Below the pieces are notes generated by a model, which saw nothing but the letters and a program-made list of their open reading frames with translations, was not told the DNA's origin and did no database searches. This document shows, in pieces, positions 1 to 7,894 of a stretch of 47,876 nt of DNA. The first letter of the stretch is position 1. Each line of letters begins with the position of its first letter. The stretch comes from JBHHXG01 sp046756985 (GTDB lineage: Bacteria > Pseudomonadota > Zetaproteobacteria > Mariprofundales > Mariprofundaceae). The position numbers and the translations under genes were made by a program. Location: assembly GCA_046756985.1 (NCBI GenBank), contig JBHHXG010000002.1:1-47876 (forward strand). Direction: 5' to 3'.

Positions 1-34
1 GAGAATCCTCCCCACAGGGCGGTGCCGATTCCCA

Positions 35-544
35 TTATAATATCTCTTTAAGCCACTCAGGGAACTCATTCTCTTTGTCTTTGATGTTCCCGTAGAAAGC
101 ACGTTTCACAATGCCTGACTTATCGATAAAATAGGTCGTTGGTGGGGAGCCTATGCCATAGTCTCTGGCCATGCGGGCGCCGTCATCGAAGCCAGCGGCG
201 AACGGCACCTCCCACTTCCTGATAAATTTTTCAAACTTTGGTTCAGCGTCCTGAATGCCGACCATCAGAAACGCTATTTTATTCTTATGCTCATGGTAGG
301 CCTTTTTCATCAGGGGCATGGAATCATTGGAGCAGGGGCACCACGAGGCCATAAAGGTGATGACCAGCCCTTTTCCGTCATACTGTTCCAGATTGGCTTG
401 CCCCCCGTCCAACAGCTGCAGGGTAAAAGGCGGGGCCTGTTGGCCGACCTGAAGCAATACCCGTCCATCGCCATTGCATCCCGAAAGAAACAAGGCAAGG
501 GCAAAAATGCTCGCAATGCGCTTAAAGCAGCTTGTCGAGCTCAT
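35..544 (-). CDS. TlpA-like thioredoxin lipoprotein with a CXC motif
   Basis: Periplasmic thiol-disulfide protein of the TlpA/ResA type, 169 aa. A signal peptide ends in a lipobox (SGC, Cys23), so it is probably a membrane-tethered lipoprotein. The AhpC/TSA-type fold is shown by the PPFTL start of the domain, the MASW strand and the cis-proline segment PPTTYFID. The active site reads W68-C-P-C71, one residue shorter than the family's WCxxC. I checked the codons in the DNA and the reading frame is intact, so this is not a frameshift. The start overlaps the end of the upstream TlpA gene by 23 bases, suggesting coupled expression. Its role could be cytochrome c or copper-site thiol handling, but the CXC site may change its redox behaviour. 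Confidence 0.85.
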   Translation of the reverse strand: MSSTSCFKRIASIFALALFLSGCNGDGRVLLQVGQQAPPFTLQLLDGGQANLEQYDGKGLVITFMASWCPCSNDSMPLMKKAYHEHKNKIAFLMVGIQDAEPKFEKFIRKWEVPFAAGFDDGARMARDYGIGSPPTTYFIDKSGIVKRAFYGNIKDKENEFPEWLKEIL

Positions 545-1037
545 GTCGCAACAACGCCTTTGTCACACTGCCCGGATGGGTGTAATTGATGTTGCTCTTC
601 TTGTCGATAAAATAAGTAGTGGGTAAGCCATACACACCAAAGGCATCTTTGATCTCTCCTGTTTTATCAAGGCCTGCGGGAAAGTCGAAACCCAGCCGAT
701 CAATGAATTTCTTCACGTCTTCTTTGGTGTCATCAATGGCAATGGCCAGAAAAGTGACGCCTTTTGGCTCATACTCGTTACGAACGCTGACAAGGGAGGG
801 GCTTTCCTCCCGGCATGGATGACACCAGGAAGCGAAAAAATTGATCATGACTGGCTTTCCTTTGTAATCGGACAATTTAAATTGGCCGCCATCAAGGAGT
901 TCCAGCGAAAAATCAGGCGCCGGTTCCTTTTTAGGAATGGCGTCTTCACTCGTCAACAGCAAGCCCGCCGCTACCAGCGCAAGCAATAAGCCGGGGACGG
1001 AAACAGCAAGTAATAGTTTGTAATACTTGGACTTCAA
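522..1037 (-). CDS. TlpA/ResA-type thioredoxin, membrane anchored
   Basis: A 171-aa thiol-disulfide oxidoreductase with one N-terminal membrane helix (about residues 7-28) and a periplasmic thioredoxin domain. The active site WCHPC and the cis-proline segment LPTTYFID are intact. Proteins of this family reduce apocytochrome cysteines or copper-site thiols. It is the first gene of a two-gene unit with the CXC paralogue downstream. Its C-terminal half closely resembles the TlpA encoded at 45319-45828: both contain TGEI, DAFG and PTTYFIDK and both end in a HE-x-x-KLL tail, so they look like paralogues. The very high number of c-type cytochromes in the window makes a cytochrome maturation role likely, which is inference. 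Confidence 0.9.
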   Translation of the reverse strand: MKSKYYKLLLAVSVPGLLLALVAAGLLLTSEDAIPKKEPAPDFSLELLDGGQFKLSDYKGKPVMINFFASWCHPCREESPSLVSVRNEYEPKGVTFLAIAIDDTKEDVKKFIDRLGFDFPAGLDKTGEIKDAFGVYGLPTTYFIDKKSNINYTHPGSVTKALLRHELDKLL

Positions 1038-1264
1038 CTCATTTCTCCCTGTGCCCGGTTCTGATCATCAAGCGCCTTCAGGAAACAGGCTAACGCGGCG
1101 GCTCTGTGCATGGCAACTATCTTCAGCAGTGAAATGCTGAATCAAACCGTAGTTCCATACAAGTTGGAAGTATAGAAGACAGGTCAGTTCTTGCTTGTTT
1201 GGTTTGCTCCTTGTTAAGTTATGCGGGAGCAATGGCTTGAATGATTAGGCGAAGCAGGGTGAAG

Positions 1265-2305
1265 ATGAAAGCTTTGGTTAAAAAAAACGCCAGGAAAGGG
1301 TTGTGGCTGGAAGATGTTCCTGTTCCGGAAGTCGGGAATAATGATGTTCTGATCAGGGTGCAGAAAACAGCCATTTGCGGGACGGACGTCCACATCTACA
1401 ACTGGGATAAATGGGCGCGTAAAACAATTCCCGTGCCGATGACCATCGGTCATGAATTTGCCGGCGTTATCGTTGATATGGGCGCCAATGTCACGGAGCT
1501 GGCCGTTGGCGACGTAGTCTCCGGAGAGGGTCACATTGTCTGTGAGCGTTGCCGCAACTGTCTGGCCGGCAGGCGCCACCTGTGTCCAAATACGATTGGC
1601 GTCGGTGTTAATCGCACGGGCAGTTTTGCCGAATATTTATCCATTCCGGCCAAAAATGTTTTCAGGCCGAATATTGAAATCCCCACCGATGTACTTGCCT
1701 GTTTTGATCCTTACGGTAACGCAGTTCACACCGCGCTGTCTTTTAACATGGTCGGCGAGGATGTGCTGATCACCGGCGCGGGTCCGATCGGGATAATGGC
1801 GGCGATGGTTGCTGCCCATTGCGGTGCACGAAACATTGTCATTACAGATATCAATGATTACAGACTGGATTTGGTAAAAAATATCGTACCAAAAGCGATC
1901 CCCATCAATGTCGGAAACACGGAAATTACTGAAGCGTTTATGCGCGGTCTGGGCATTCTTGAGGGCTTTGATGTGTGTCTGGAGATGTCGGGTTCGCCGG
2001 ATGCGTTCAGGGACATGCTTGGTAAAATGATCAATGGCGGCAGCATTGCGATGCTCGGCATCATGCCGGATGGTACGAGCATCGACTGGACCCAGGTCGT
2101 CTTCAAGGGGCTGTTCATTAAAGGCATTTATGGCCGGGAGATATTTGAGACCTGGTATAAAGGCGTGATGATGGTGCAAAGCGGCCTGCCGCTGGAGAAG
2201 ATCATCACCCATCGTTACCACTACACCGATTTCCAGAAAGGCTTCGATGTTATGTGTTCAGGCCAGTCCGGAAAGGTAATCCTCAACTGGGAAGGGGAGA
2301 CATGA
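1265..2305 (+). CDS. tdh: L-threonine 3-dehydrogenase
   Basis: Zinc-dependent medium-chain dehydrogenase oxidising L-threonine to 2-amino-3-ketobutyrate with NAD+. From the chosen ATG it is 346 aa, close to the family length, and begins MKALVKKNARKGLW as in typical Tdh. Visible motifs are the catalytic zinc region CGTDVHIYNWDKW, the GHEFAG signature, the structural-zinc cysteine group (CERCRNC followed by HLC) and the Rossmann motif GAGPIGIMA. An upstream in-frame ATG at 1241 would add eight residues that lack family similarity. Its stop overlaps the start of kbl (ATGA), so the two genes are translationally coupled. Together they convert threonine to glycine and acetyl-CoA. Confidence 0.96.
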   Translation: MKALVKKNARKGLWLEDVPVPEVGNNDVLIRVQKTAICGTDVHIYNWDKWARKTIPVPMTIGHEFAGVIVDMGANVTELAVGDVVSGEGHIVCERCRNCLAGRRHLCPNTIGVGVNRTGSFAEYLSIPAKNVFRPNIEIPTDVLACFDPYGNAVHTALSFNMVGEDVLITGAGPIGIMAAMVAAHCGARNIVITDINDYRLDLVKNIVPKAIPINVGNTEITEAFMRGLGILEGFDVCLEMSGSPDAFRDMLGKMINGGSIAMLGIMPDGTSIDWTQVVFKGLFIKGIYGREIFETWYKGVMMVQSGLPLEKIITHRYHYTDFQKGFDVMCSGQSGKVILNWEGET

Positions 2306-3495
2306 GTTTCAAAAGTGCAAAATCGAGTCTGGAGGGGGAGTTGGCGGCGATAAAAGAAGCCGGTCTGTGGAAGAGCGAACGTATCATCGCCTCTGATCAG
2401 AAGAATGACATCACCCTCGCTGATGGTAGTGAGGTGATCAATATGTGCGCCAATAACTATCTCGGCCTGGCAAATCATCCTGAAGTCATACAGGCGGCGA
2501 AAGACAGCTACGAGCAATGGGGTTTCGGGCTCGCTTCGGTGCGTTTTATCTGTGGCACACAATCCATTCACAAGACACTTGAGGAAAAAGTCTCGGAATT
2601 CCTTTCCATGGAAGATACGATCCTTTATGCGGCATGCTTTGATGCCAATACAGGTCTGTTTGAAACGATCCTATCCACGGAAGATGCAGTGATTTCCGAT
2701 GCGTTGAATCACGCTTCCATTATCGATGGCGTGCGCCTTTGCAAGGCCAGGCGCTTCCGTTACAGAAACAACGACATGGAAGACCTTGAAAGCAAACTGA
2801 AAGAGGCAAGGGCCGGCGGTGCGCGCCGTATTCTGATCACGACTGATGGCGTGTTCTCGATGGATGGGACCATCGCCCAACTGGACCGGATCTGTGATCT
2901 GGCGGAGCAATATGATGCCATGGTTCATCACGACGACTGTCACGCTGTTGGCTTTATGGGCAGGACCGGTCGCGGCATCCATGAGTATCACGGGGTAATG
3001 GATCGTGTTGATATTATTACCGGAACATTCGGCAAGGCGCTTGGCGGCGGCTCCGGCGGTTACACATCCGGACGCAAGGAGATCATTGATATGCTGCGTC
3101 AGCGCTCGCGTCCCTATTTGTTCTCAAACACTGTCGCACCGGCAATTTGCGCGGCAGCGATCAGGGTGCTGGAGATGCTTTCGGAGTCAACCGCCTTGCG
3201 TGATCGTCTGGAAGAAAACACGCGCTATTTTCGGAAGGGGATGCAGGATGCAGGTTTTGCAATCACTCCGGGCGAGCATCCGATTGTGCCCGTGATGCTG
3301 GGTGATGCCGTGCTGGCCCAGAAGATGTCGCAAAGACTGCTGGATCACGGCGTTTATGCCGTCGGATTCTTCTACCCGGTGGTGCCGGAAGGCAAGGCAA
3401 GAATTCGCACCCAGATTTCAGCGGCACACACAAAAGATGATTTGAACAAGGCCATTGCATCTTTTGCGGCGACTTATGCTGAACTGGCGGGTTAG
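2302..3495 (+). CDS. kbl: glycine C-acetyltransferase (2-amino-3-ketobutyrate CoA ligase)
   Basis: PLP-dependent alpha-oxoamine synthase cleaving 2-amino-3-ketobutyrate with CoA to glycine and acetyl-CoA, the second step of threonine degradation. The 397-aa length from the ATG at 2302 matches the family. Recognisable segments are NMCANNYLGL near the N-terminus, the HHDDCHAVGFMG aspartate/histidine region and the PLP-lysine motif GTFGKALGGGSGG. The start overlaps the tdh stop as ATGA; an upstream ATG at 2254 lies inside tdh and is not needed. This is ordinary central metabolism and is probably unrelated to the respiratory genes beside it. Confidence 0.96.
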   Translation: MSFKSAKSSLEGELAAIKEAGLWKSERIIASDQKNDITLADGSEVINMCANNYLGLANHPEVIQAAKDSYEQWGFGLASVRFICGTQSIHKTLEEKVSEFLSMEDTILYAACFDANTGLFETILSTEDAVISDALNHASIIDGVRLCKARRFRYRNNDMEDLESKLKEARAGGARRILITTDGVFSMDGTIAQLDRICDLAEQYDAMVHHDDCHAVGFMGRTGRGIHEYHGVMDRVDIITGTFGKALGGGSGGYTSGRKEIIDMLRQRSRPYLFSNTVAPAICAAAIRVLEMLSESTALRDRLEENTRYFRKGMQDAGFAITPGEHPIVPVMLGDAVLAQKMSQRLLDHGVYAVGFFYPVVPEGKARIRTQISAAHTKDDLNKAIASFAATYAELAG

Positions 3496-3523
3496 GGGCT
3501 GTTCACGCTGGTGAGCTTCGCCT

Positions 3524-4342
3524 CTATTTCGCCATGGGTGGAACGGGGAGCTCCCACTGAAATATCCTTTCCCTCATGCCAGGCAGATGGATGGAGACTT
3601 CCATGCTGGCAGGCAGGCTCTCGTTGAAATCGGGGAAAGTGAGTATTCCCTGATTATGGTGGTGCTGGCCATCCTCGTAGAGGACCTGCCAGCCGATTGC
3701 CTTTTGTGATTTTCCGCTGGGATGGTGAAGTGTAACCATGTCGGCAACATTCCACGGAGGGATCGTTCCCTGATGGGTGTTCAAAAAAACGACAAAATAT
3801 GCGCCTTTATTATCCGGGGGCTCGCTACCAGCAACCAGAAAGGGAATCAGGTTGGTGTGCGCGTGAGGGATATAGATAATGTCCAGATACAGATCTCCCT
3901 CTCCGAAATCGCTTCGCCACAGATACCTTTTGATAAACTTCATCTTCTTCTCTGAAAGCACCGTCGGGATATTGCTCAGAAAATGACGCTGAAGATAACG
4001 GGTAATCACCCCTGCCTCCCGGTCGGTTAGATCAGCACGGTCAGGCGCCTTCATTCGCATTACCACCGCATCCCATTCAGCAGCGGTTCTGGGATTGTTC
4101 TCAATCAGGTCATTGCTGTGGCATTTTCTGGTGCAGTTGCTTTGATAGAGTTGTTTCCTTTCAGCGGGGGACAGTTTCTCAACCAGTTCGTGCTTGAAAA
4201 GAAAGAGCTTCCCTTCGTTGCTTATGGTACTGATGATCTCCCCGGGGGGCATTTCGAACAGGTAAAGGAGTACAAGCACAGTGGCTGTTCCAGCCAGCGC
4301 CAGGAATGCGGCTATGCTGATAAGTAGCGCTCTCATGGGCAT
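3524..4342 (-). CDS. membrane-anchored cytochrome-like protein with CX3CH haem motif
   Basis: A 272-aa protein with one N-terminal membrane helix (about residues 5-28) and a periplasmic domain. The haem site reads C70-T-R-K-C74-H75, that is CX3CH rather than CXXCH; I checked the codons. The region after it (P-R-T-A-A-E-W followed by V-V-M-R-M) resembles the haem-binding domain of quinohemoprotein amine dehydrogenase alpha subunits. The C-terminal part is histidine rich (GQHHHNQG) and unassigned. It is the last gene of a minus-strand unit after a CcmH-like protein and a lipoprotein. The neighbouring CcmH suggests that haem is really attached. The function is unknown; electron transfer or haem sensing are both possible. 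Confidence 0.8.
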   Translation of the reverse strand: MPMRALLISIAAFLALAGTATVLVLLYLFEMPPGEIISTISNEGKLFLFKHELVEKLSPAERKQLYQSNCTRKCHSNDLIENNPRTAAEWDAVVMRMKAPDRADLTDREAGVITRYLQRHFLSNIPTVLSEKKMKFIKRYLWRSDFGEGDLYLDIIYIPHAHTNLIPFLVAGSEPPDNKGAYFVVFLNTHQGTIPPWNVADMVTLHHPSGKSQKAIGWQVLYEDGQHHHNQGILTFPDFNESLPASMEVSIHLPGMRERIFQWELPVPPMAK

Positions 4343-4395
4343 CTTCCCTGCCGGTTCCCCGGCATCAATGTTTCATGCATGCGGAAAGCCGCTTT

Positions 4396-4839
4396 TCAGG
4401 TTGCCTGTGATTTGTCACGGAATAATTTTTTCACAGCAATATAGACACCACCAAACATCAGAGATATCCATACCACAAATCCGGCCCACAGCAGGGTCCA
4501 GTCCAGGGTGCCAAAGCTTCTTGTGTATTGGAATATCTTTCCCTGAATCCTCTGCAGAGGAGTGATGCGGGCGGCTTCCCCATATTTGGCGACAAAGAAG
4601 TCGATAATCTCCTGCTTGCTCATCCCCTTGTTGATGAGCTGGCCTACATCATTCTTCCATTTAAGGCCGCAGCTCATGTTGCAGTCCGACAGAACGAGCG
4701 GACATTCGCATGGGCAGGCAAGATCCACCACCACTTCATTTACGGTCAGCGCCCGGGCGGCGGACGGGAGCATGGCAAAGCCTATTACCAGCAACAGACA
4801 GGGAAACAGAAAAGTGTTTAGGCCCGTTCGTTTATTCAC
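4396..4839 (-). CDS. CcmH/CycL-like cytochrome c maturation protein
   Basis: A 147-aa exported protein with an N-terminal signal (about residues 8-30), a CcmH-type cysteine domain and a C-terminal membrane helix (about 116-138). Instead of the RCxxCQ motif of enterobacterial CcmH it has a cysteine-rich segment C42-P-C-E-C46 followed by C53 and C57. The helical part with GMSKQEIIDFFVAKYGE is typical of CcmH. CcmH reduces and presents apocytochrome cysteines for haem ligation. Its start overlaps the upstream lipoprotein gene by four bases and it precedes the CX3CH cytochrome, so it may serve that haem site specifically (inference). No other ccm genes are visible in the window. Confidence 0.85.
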   Translation of the reverse strand: MNKRTGLNTFLFPCLLLVIGFAMLPSAARALTVNEVVVDLACPCECPLVLSDCNMSCGLKWKNDVGQLINKGMSKQEIIDFFVAKYGEAARITPLQRIQGKIFQYTRSFGTLDWTLLWAGFVVWISLMFGGVYIAVKKLFRDKSQAT

Positions 4840-5678
4840 GATGTGTTCTCACCCCGCTTTTTTTTCCGTGAACGGAGGAACCAGGTCACCACCATCATAA
4901 TAGCAATGACGCCTGTGCCAAACAGGGCATAGATAAAGGTTCTGATATTTCTCTGGGTTTCATAAGGCGATGATTTCGAAACTTCCGCACCCGTCATGGA
5001 GGTGTATTTGATATCAACAGACGGTTTCGGATCGTTCTTGATATAATCAAGCCTAAATACGCTTTCCTGGCCTTTGGAAATGTCATTCAACGCATAGGTC
5101 AAATGATTAAATCCTTCGAGCACGCGTATCGTGCCATCATTTTGTGCCACAGCGGCGTTTTTATCGGGGGCTATGTTGAACGCAGAGCTCCGCAAAGGTT
5201 GCTGAATATCGACATTCATGGTCCTGATCGGATGATTCGCTTTGATCCGGTAGGCAAATTGCCGTTTCTCCTGCATCACATCAAATTGCGGCGTGTGAAA
5301 GCTGAGGTAAAAATTGGGGTAGGGCAGCAGCAGGCTCACTTCATCATACTCGCCTCTGTTGACGGTTTTATAGAGCTGACAAAAATGCTGGCCCTCATGA
5401 GAGAGGCTGCAGGCATCGCTGATGACGGAGCCTCTGGGCACAAAGAAGCTGGTCTTGATCGGGTAATCCGAGTCTCCCTCGAATCTGCCGTCATAGATTG
5501 CCAGGATGCTGGGCTCGTCATATTCCGGCCATATGGATACCCTCATCCGCCCTATGGACAGCCCCTGCGTGGCTTCGCCGATTCCCAGCGTCTTGCCGGA
5601 GTCTCCATCGCATCCGGCGCCCAATGCCGCGAGAAAAAAAACAGCGGCCAGATACTTAATGCAGTTTTCCAGATTCAT
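4836..5678 (-). CDS. lipoprotein with C-terminal membrane helix, function unknown
   Basis: A 280-aa protein that I cannot assign to a family. The N-terminus is a lipoprotein signal ending GAGC (Cys23). The periplasmic part of about 220 residues is rich in beta-type sequence and contains two cysteines at roughly 90 and 100 (DACSL and HFCQL) that could form a disulfide. A membrane helix at about 246-268 is followed by a basic cytoplasmic tail RSRKKKR. It is the first gene of a minus-strand unit with CcmH and the CX3CH cytochrome and lies divergent from the NosZ-like gene, with an FNR-type box in the gap. A role in assembling or anchoring the cytochrome is a guess from context only. Confidence 0.75.
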   Translation of the reverse strand: MNLENCIKYLAAVFFLAALGAGCDGDSGKTLGIGEATQGLSIGRMRVSIWPEYDEPSILAIYDGRFEGDSDYPIKTSFFVPRGSVISDACSLSHEGQHFCQLYKTVNRGEYDEVSLLLPYPNFYLSFHTPQFDVMQEKRQFAYRIKANHPIRTMNVDIQQPLRSSAFNIAPDKNAAVAQNDGTIRVLEGFNHLTYALNDISKGQESVFRLDYIKNDPKPSVDIKYTSMTGAEVSKSSPYETQRNIRTFIYALFGTGVIAIMMVVTWFLRSRKKKRGENTS

Positions 5679-6020
5679 CGTTTGGCGCTCCTTTGTTTCT
5701 GCAGAACCTCTGAATAAGTGCCCGCATATGTTTGTTCAGCAGGTTCATTAAGCAGTCGCTATTGTATCATAGTTTCTTTCGACAGCACACCGGATGAATT
5801 GAATGTCACGGGTCATTCTCTGGACTTTCAGCGCTGCGGCGATAAGCTTGAAATGCAATCGCCATTCAACCATTCAATTAAATCCAGCTAACTTGATCCA
5901 TATCAAGGAATGAAGAAGTTGATAGCGCATACTCACCTCCCTGCGGGTTGTGTTTCAAAGTCACAGTTGATTGGGCACCATATCCGAAGTTAGTCAGGCT
6001 TAAGTCAAATGGGAGGAAAA
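5679..6020. other. 342-base divergent intergenic region
   Basis: This non-coding gap separates the minus-strand lipoprotein/ccmH unit from the NosZ-like gene. It holds one perfect FNR-type box (5893-5906) about 115 bases upstream of the NosZ-like start and a GGGAGGA ribosome binding site immediately before that start. A short direct repeat of CATTCAA at about 5863-5878 is also present. No credible ORF was seen. The box could act on both directions, but its distance to the minus-strand start (over 200 bases) makes the NosZ-like gene the more likely target. Confidence 0.7.
5893..5906. promoter_or_regulatory. FNR/DNR-type box upstream of the NosZ-like gene
   Basis: The sequence TTGATCCATATCAA matches the FNR/DNR consensus TTGAT-N4-ATCAA at all ten specified positions. 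It is expected to be bound by an FNR-family activator under low oxygen or in response to NO. The DNR-like regulator at 36096-36782 has the recognition-helix residues that read this sequence. No strong -10 hexamer is obvious at the class II distance. Confidence 0.8.
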
Positions 6021-7790
6021 ATGAAAAGAAAACATATGAATTTCATCGCGGGACTTTCTGCGGCGGTTTTTGTGATGCTTGGCATCGCCAATGCCGCAGA
6101 AACAATTCCGCCATGGCAGCATTCTGTGTCAGCGAAGGAAGGGGCGAAAGATTCGCCGTTGCATGATCCTATGCTGCTATACAACGCTGGTGGACTGGAT
6201 GGCCGGGTGGCCGTGATCGGTATTCCCAGCTTCAGAACCTACCGGCACATTGATGTCGGTGTTGACTTGCATGAGGTCGTCTATGGCGGTCTTAATGATG
6301 GTAACAAGAACGGTACCCCGGATGGTAAATACCTCTATGTCAATGACAAGGGCGCCAATACCATTGGCGAAATCAATCTGCAATCCGGTTATCTGGAAAG
6401 GCTGATCGCCCTTCCGTTCCCGTTTGGCGTTCACCATATCGCACTGAGCACCGATGGTAAGTATCTCTTCGGCTCGGGTGAATATACCGGCAAGATGTCC
6501 AAGACCGAGATCGCCACAGGCAAGACGCAGGTCCTCGACTGGGGCCCGTCGCCGAGTGCTCCGGATTATCTGGATGTGGGTAAAACAGGATCCCCAAGCG
6601 CAAATTACGTCTTTTCGGGCAACTACTACCACTCCACCGTGGGCGTGTTTTCCGCCAATCCGTTCAAGTTTATCAAGGAGATTCCGGTCGGTAAGAACCC
6701 GCATGGCACGGATGTGATTCCGGAAGGCACCCTGGTGCTTGTCAGCGACAAGCTGTCGGCGACGATGAGTGTTATCGACACCAAGAAGCTGGCAGTGAAA
6801 AAGGTGTTGCCGACCTGCGCCGGCCCACTGCATTCCGTGATGGATGTATATAATAAAGACGGCGGCCCCTACAGGGCGGGTATCGACAGCACGAAAGGTC
6901 TGACCTCCAAGTATGCCTATGAGAGCTGCTTCGTGGCCGATGCCAATGTGAAGATCGACCTCAAGAAGCTGGAAGTGGTTGATGAGATTCCGACCCACTA
7001 CAGGACCGGTCATATCGCCATCAGCGCGGACAATTCCTATGTTATGGCTTTGAACAAGTTCTCAACCGGCCTGTTCAGCCCGACCGGCGTTGTCTATCCG
7101 GTGAACTTCGAACTGTGGGACGCGCGTGAGAAGAGCCCAACCTACGGCAAGACCCTGAGGATCATGCCGGTGGACGGCGAGCCGCATAACGCCAAGAGCA
7201 TCATGTCCTATCTGGTCAAGGACTGGACACAGGGCCAGGCCGAAAAAGGCGGCTTGATCACCCGTGGCAGAAACGAGGCGCTTGATCCGGCACACAGGGG
7301 GAACTCGAAGCGTTATTTCATTCCCAAGGAACATGCGAGGCCCGGCGTCAAGATGGTTAACGGCGTCAAGGAGATTCATGTCAAGGCATTCAGCTATGGC
7401 TATATCCCCCGTCAGGTCAGGGTGAACAAGGGCGACAAGGTAAGGCTCTTTGTGACCAATATTGACAAGGCGGCCGGTATCACCAAGAACCCGGATGTCA
7501 CGATGGGCTACACCATCTACGGACCCTACGGTCTGGCGACCAATATGGATCTCCCGCGCGGCATTACTGCTGTGACCGAGTTCACGGCGGATATCGCGGG
7601 CGAGTATGAGGTCTTCTGTCAGCACTTCTGCGGACCACTGCATCTGGAGATGCGGGCAACATTCTATGTTGATGATCCGAAGAAGGGGGCCTCCAACCTT
7701 GTCGTTGGCGACTACGATGCGGCGCAGCAGCTGCCTGGTTTGCTGGAGGAGGGCCAGATAACCGTAGCTGAGCGTGTAAAGGCCTTATAA
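6021..7790 (+). CDS. divergent nitrous-oxide-reductase-like copper protein
   Basis: A 589-aa secreted protein with a Sec-type signal (no twin-arginine) and the two-domain plan of NosZ: an N-terminal propeller (about 30-430) and a C-terminal CuA cupredoxin (about 450-552). Six of seven CuZ histidines align: DLHE (H84), VHH (H138), NPHG (H228), PLHS (H271), GHIA (H331) and EPHN (H389). The second histidine of the usual DxHH is glutamate. In the CuA domain C533, C537, H541 and M544 are present in C-QHF-C-GPLH-LEM, but the upstream histidine of the usual HGF motif is Met495 (DVTMGY). No nosD, nosL or nosR is nearby. The start at 6021 follows GGGAGGA; an ATG at 6009 lies before that site. NosZ homology is clear, but N2O reduction is unproven. 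An FNR-type box lies upstream. Confidence 0.85.
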   Translation: MKRKHMNFIAGLSAAVFVMLGIANAAETIPPWQHSVSAKEGAKDSPLHDPMLLYNAGGLDGRVAVIGIPSFRTYRHIDVGVDLHEVVYGGLNDGNKNGTPDGKYLYVNDKGANTIGEINLQSGYLERLIALPFPFGVHHIALSTDGKYLFGSGEYTGKMSKTEIATGKTQVLDWGPSPSAPDYLDVGKTGSPSANYVFSGNYYHSTVGVFSANPFKFIKEIPVGKNPHGTDVIPEGTLVLVSDKLSATMSVIDTKKLAVKKVLPTCAGPLHSVMDVYNKDGGPYRAGIDSTKGLTSKYAYESCFVADANVKIDLKKLEVVDEIPTHYRTGHIAISADNSYVMALNKFSTGLFSPTGVVYPVNFELWDAREKSPTYGKTLRIMPVDGEPHNAKSIMSYLVKDWTQGQAEKGGLITRGRNEALDPAHRGNSKRYFIPKEHARPGVKMVNGVKEIHVKAFSYGYIPRQVRVNKGDKVRLFVTNIDKAAGITKNPDVTMGYTIYGPYGLATNMDLPRGITAVTEFTADIAGEYEVFCQHFCGPLHLEMRATFYVDDPKKGASNLVVGDYDAAQQLPGLLEEGQITVAERVKAL

Positions 7791-7827
7791 TTTGAACCTT
7801 TACACAAATTGAATCACCGAGCCATTG

Positions 7828-7849
7828 CCCCTCCCCGAGCGGGGAGGGG
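7828..7849. promoter_or_regulatory. GC-rich hairpin between the NosZ-like and cytochrome genes
   Basis: Nine perfect base pairs (arms 7828-7836 and 7841-7849, CCCCTCCCC and its complement) enclose a GAGC tetraloop. No T-run follows, so it is not a classical intrinsic terminator. It lies in the 104-base gap before the next cytochrome gene and could stabilise the upstream mRNA or lower expression of downstream genes. Confidence 0.55.
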
Positions 7850-7894
7850 GATGTCTCAAAGACAGGTAAGAATAAGCAGGGAGGAAAAGATATT

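Noticed and set aside
6177..7013. 278-codon frame on the minus strand
   Set aside because: Antisense to the NosZ-like propeller, whose metal-binding histidines confirm the plus-strand frame.
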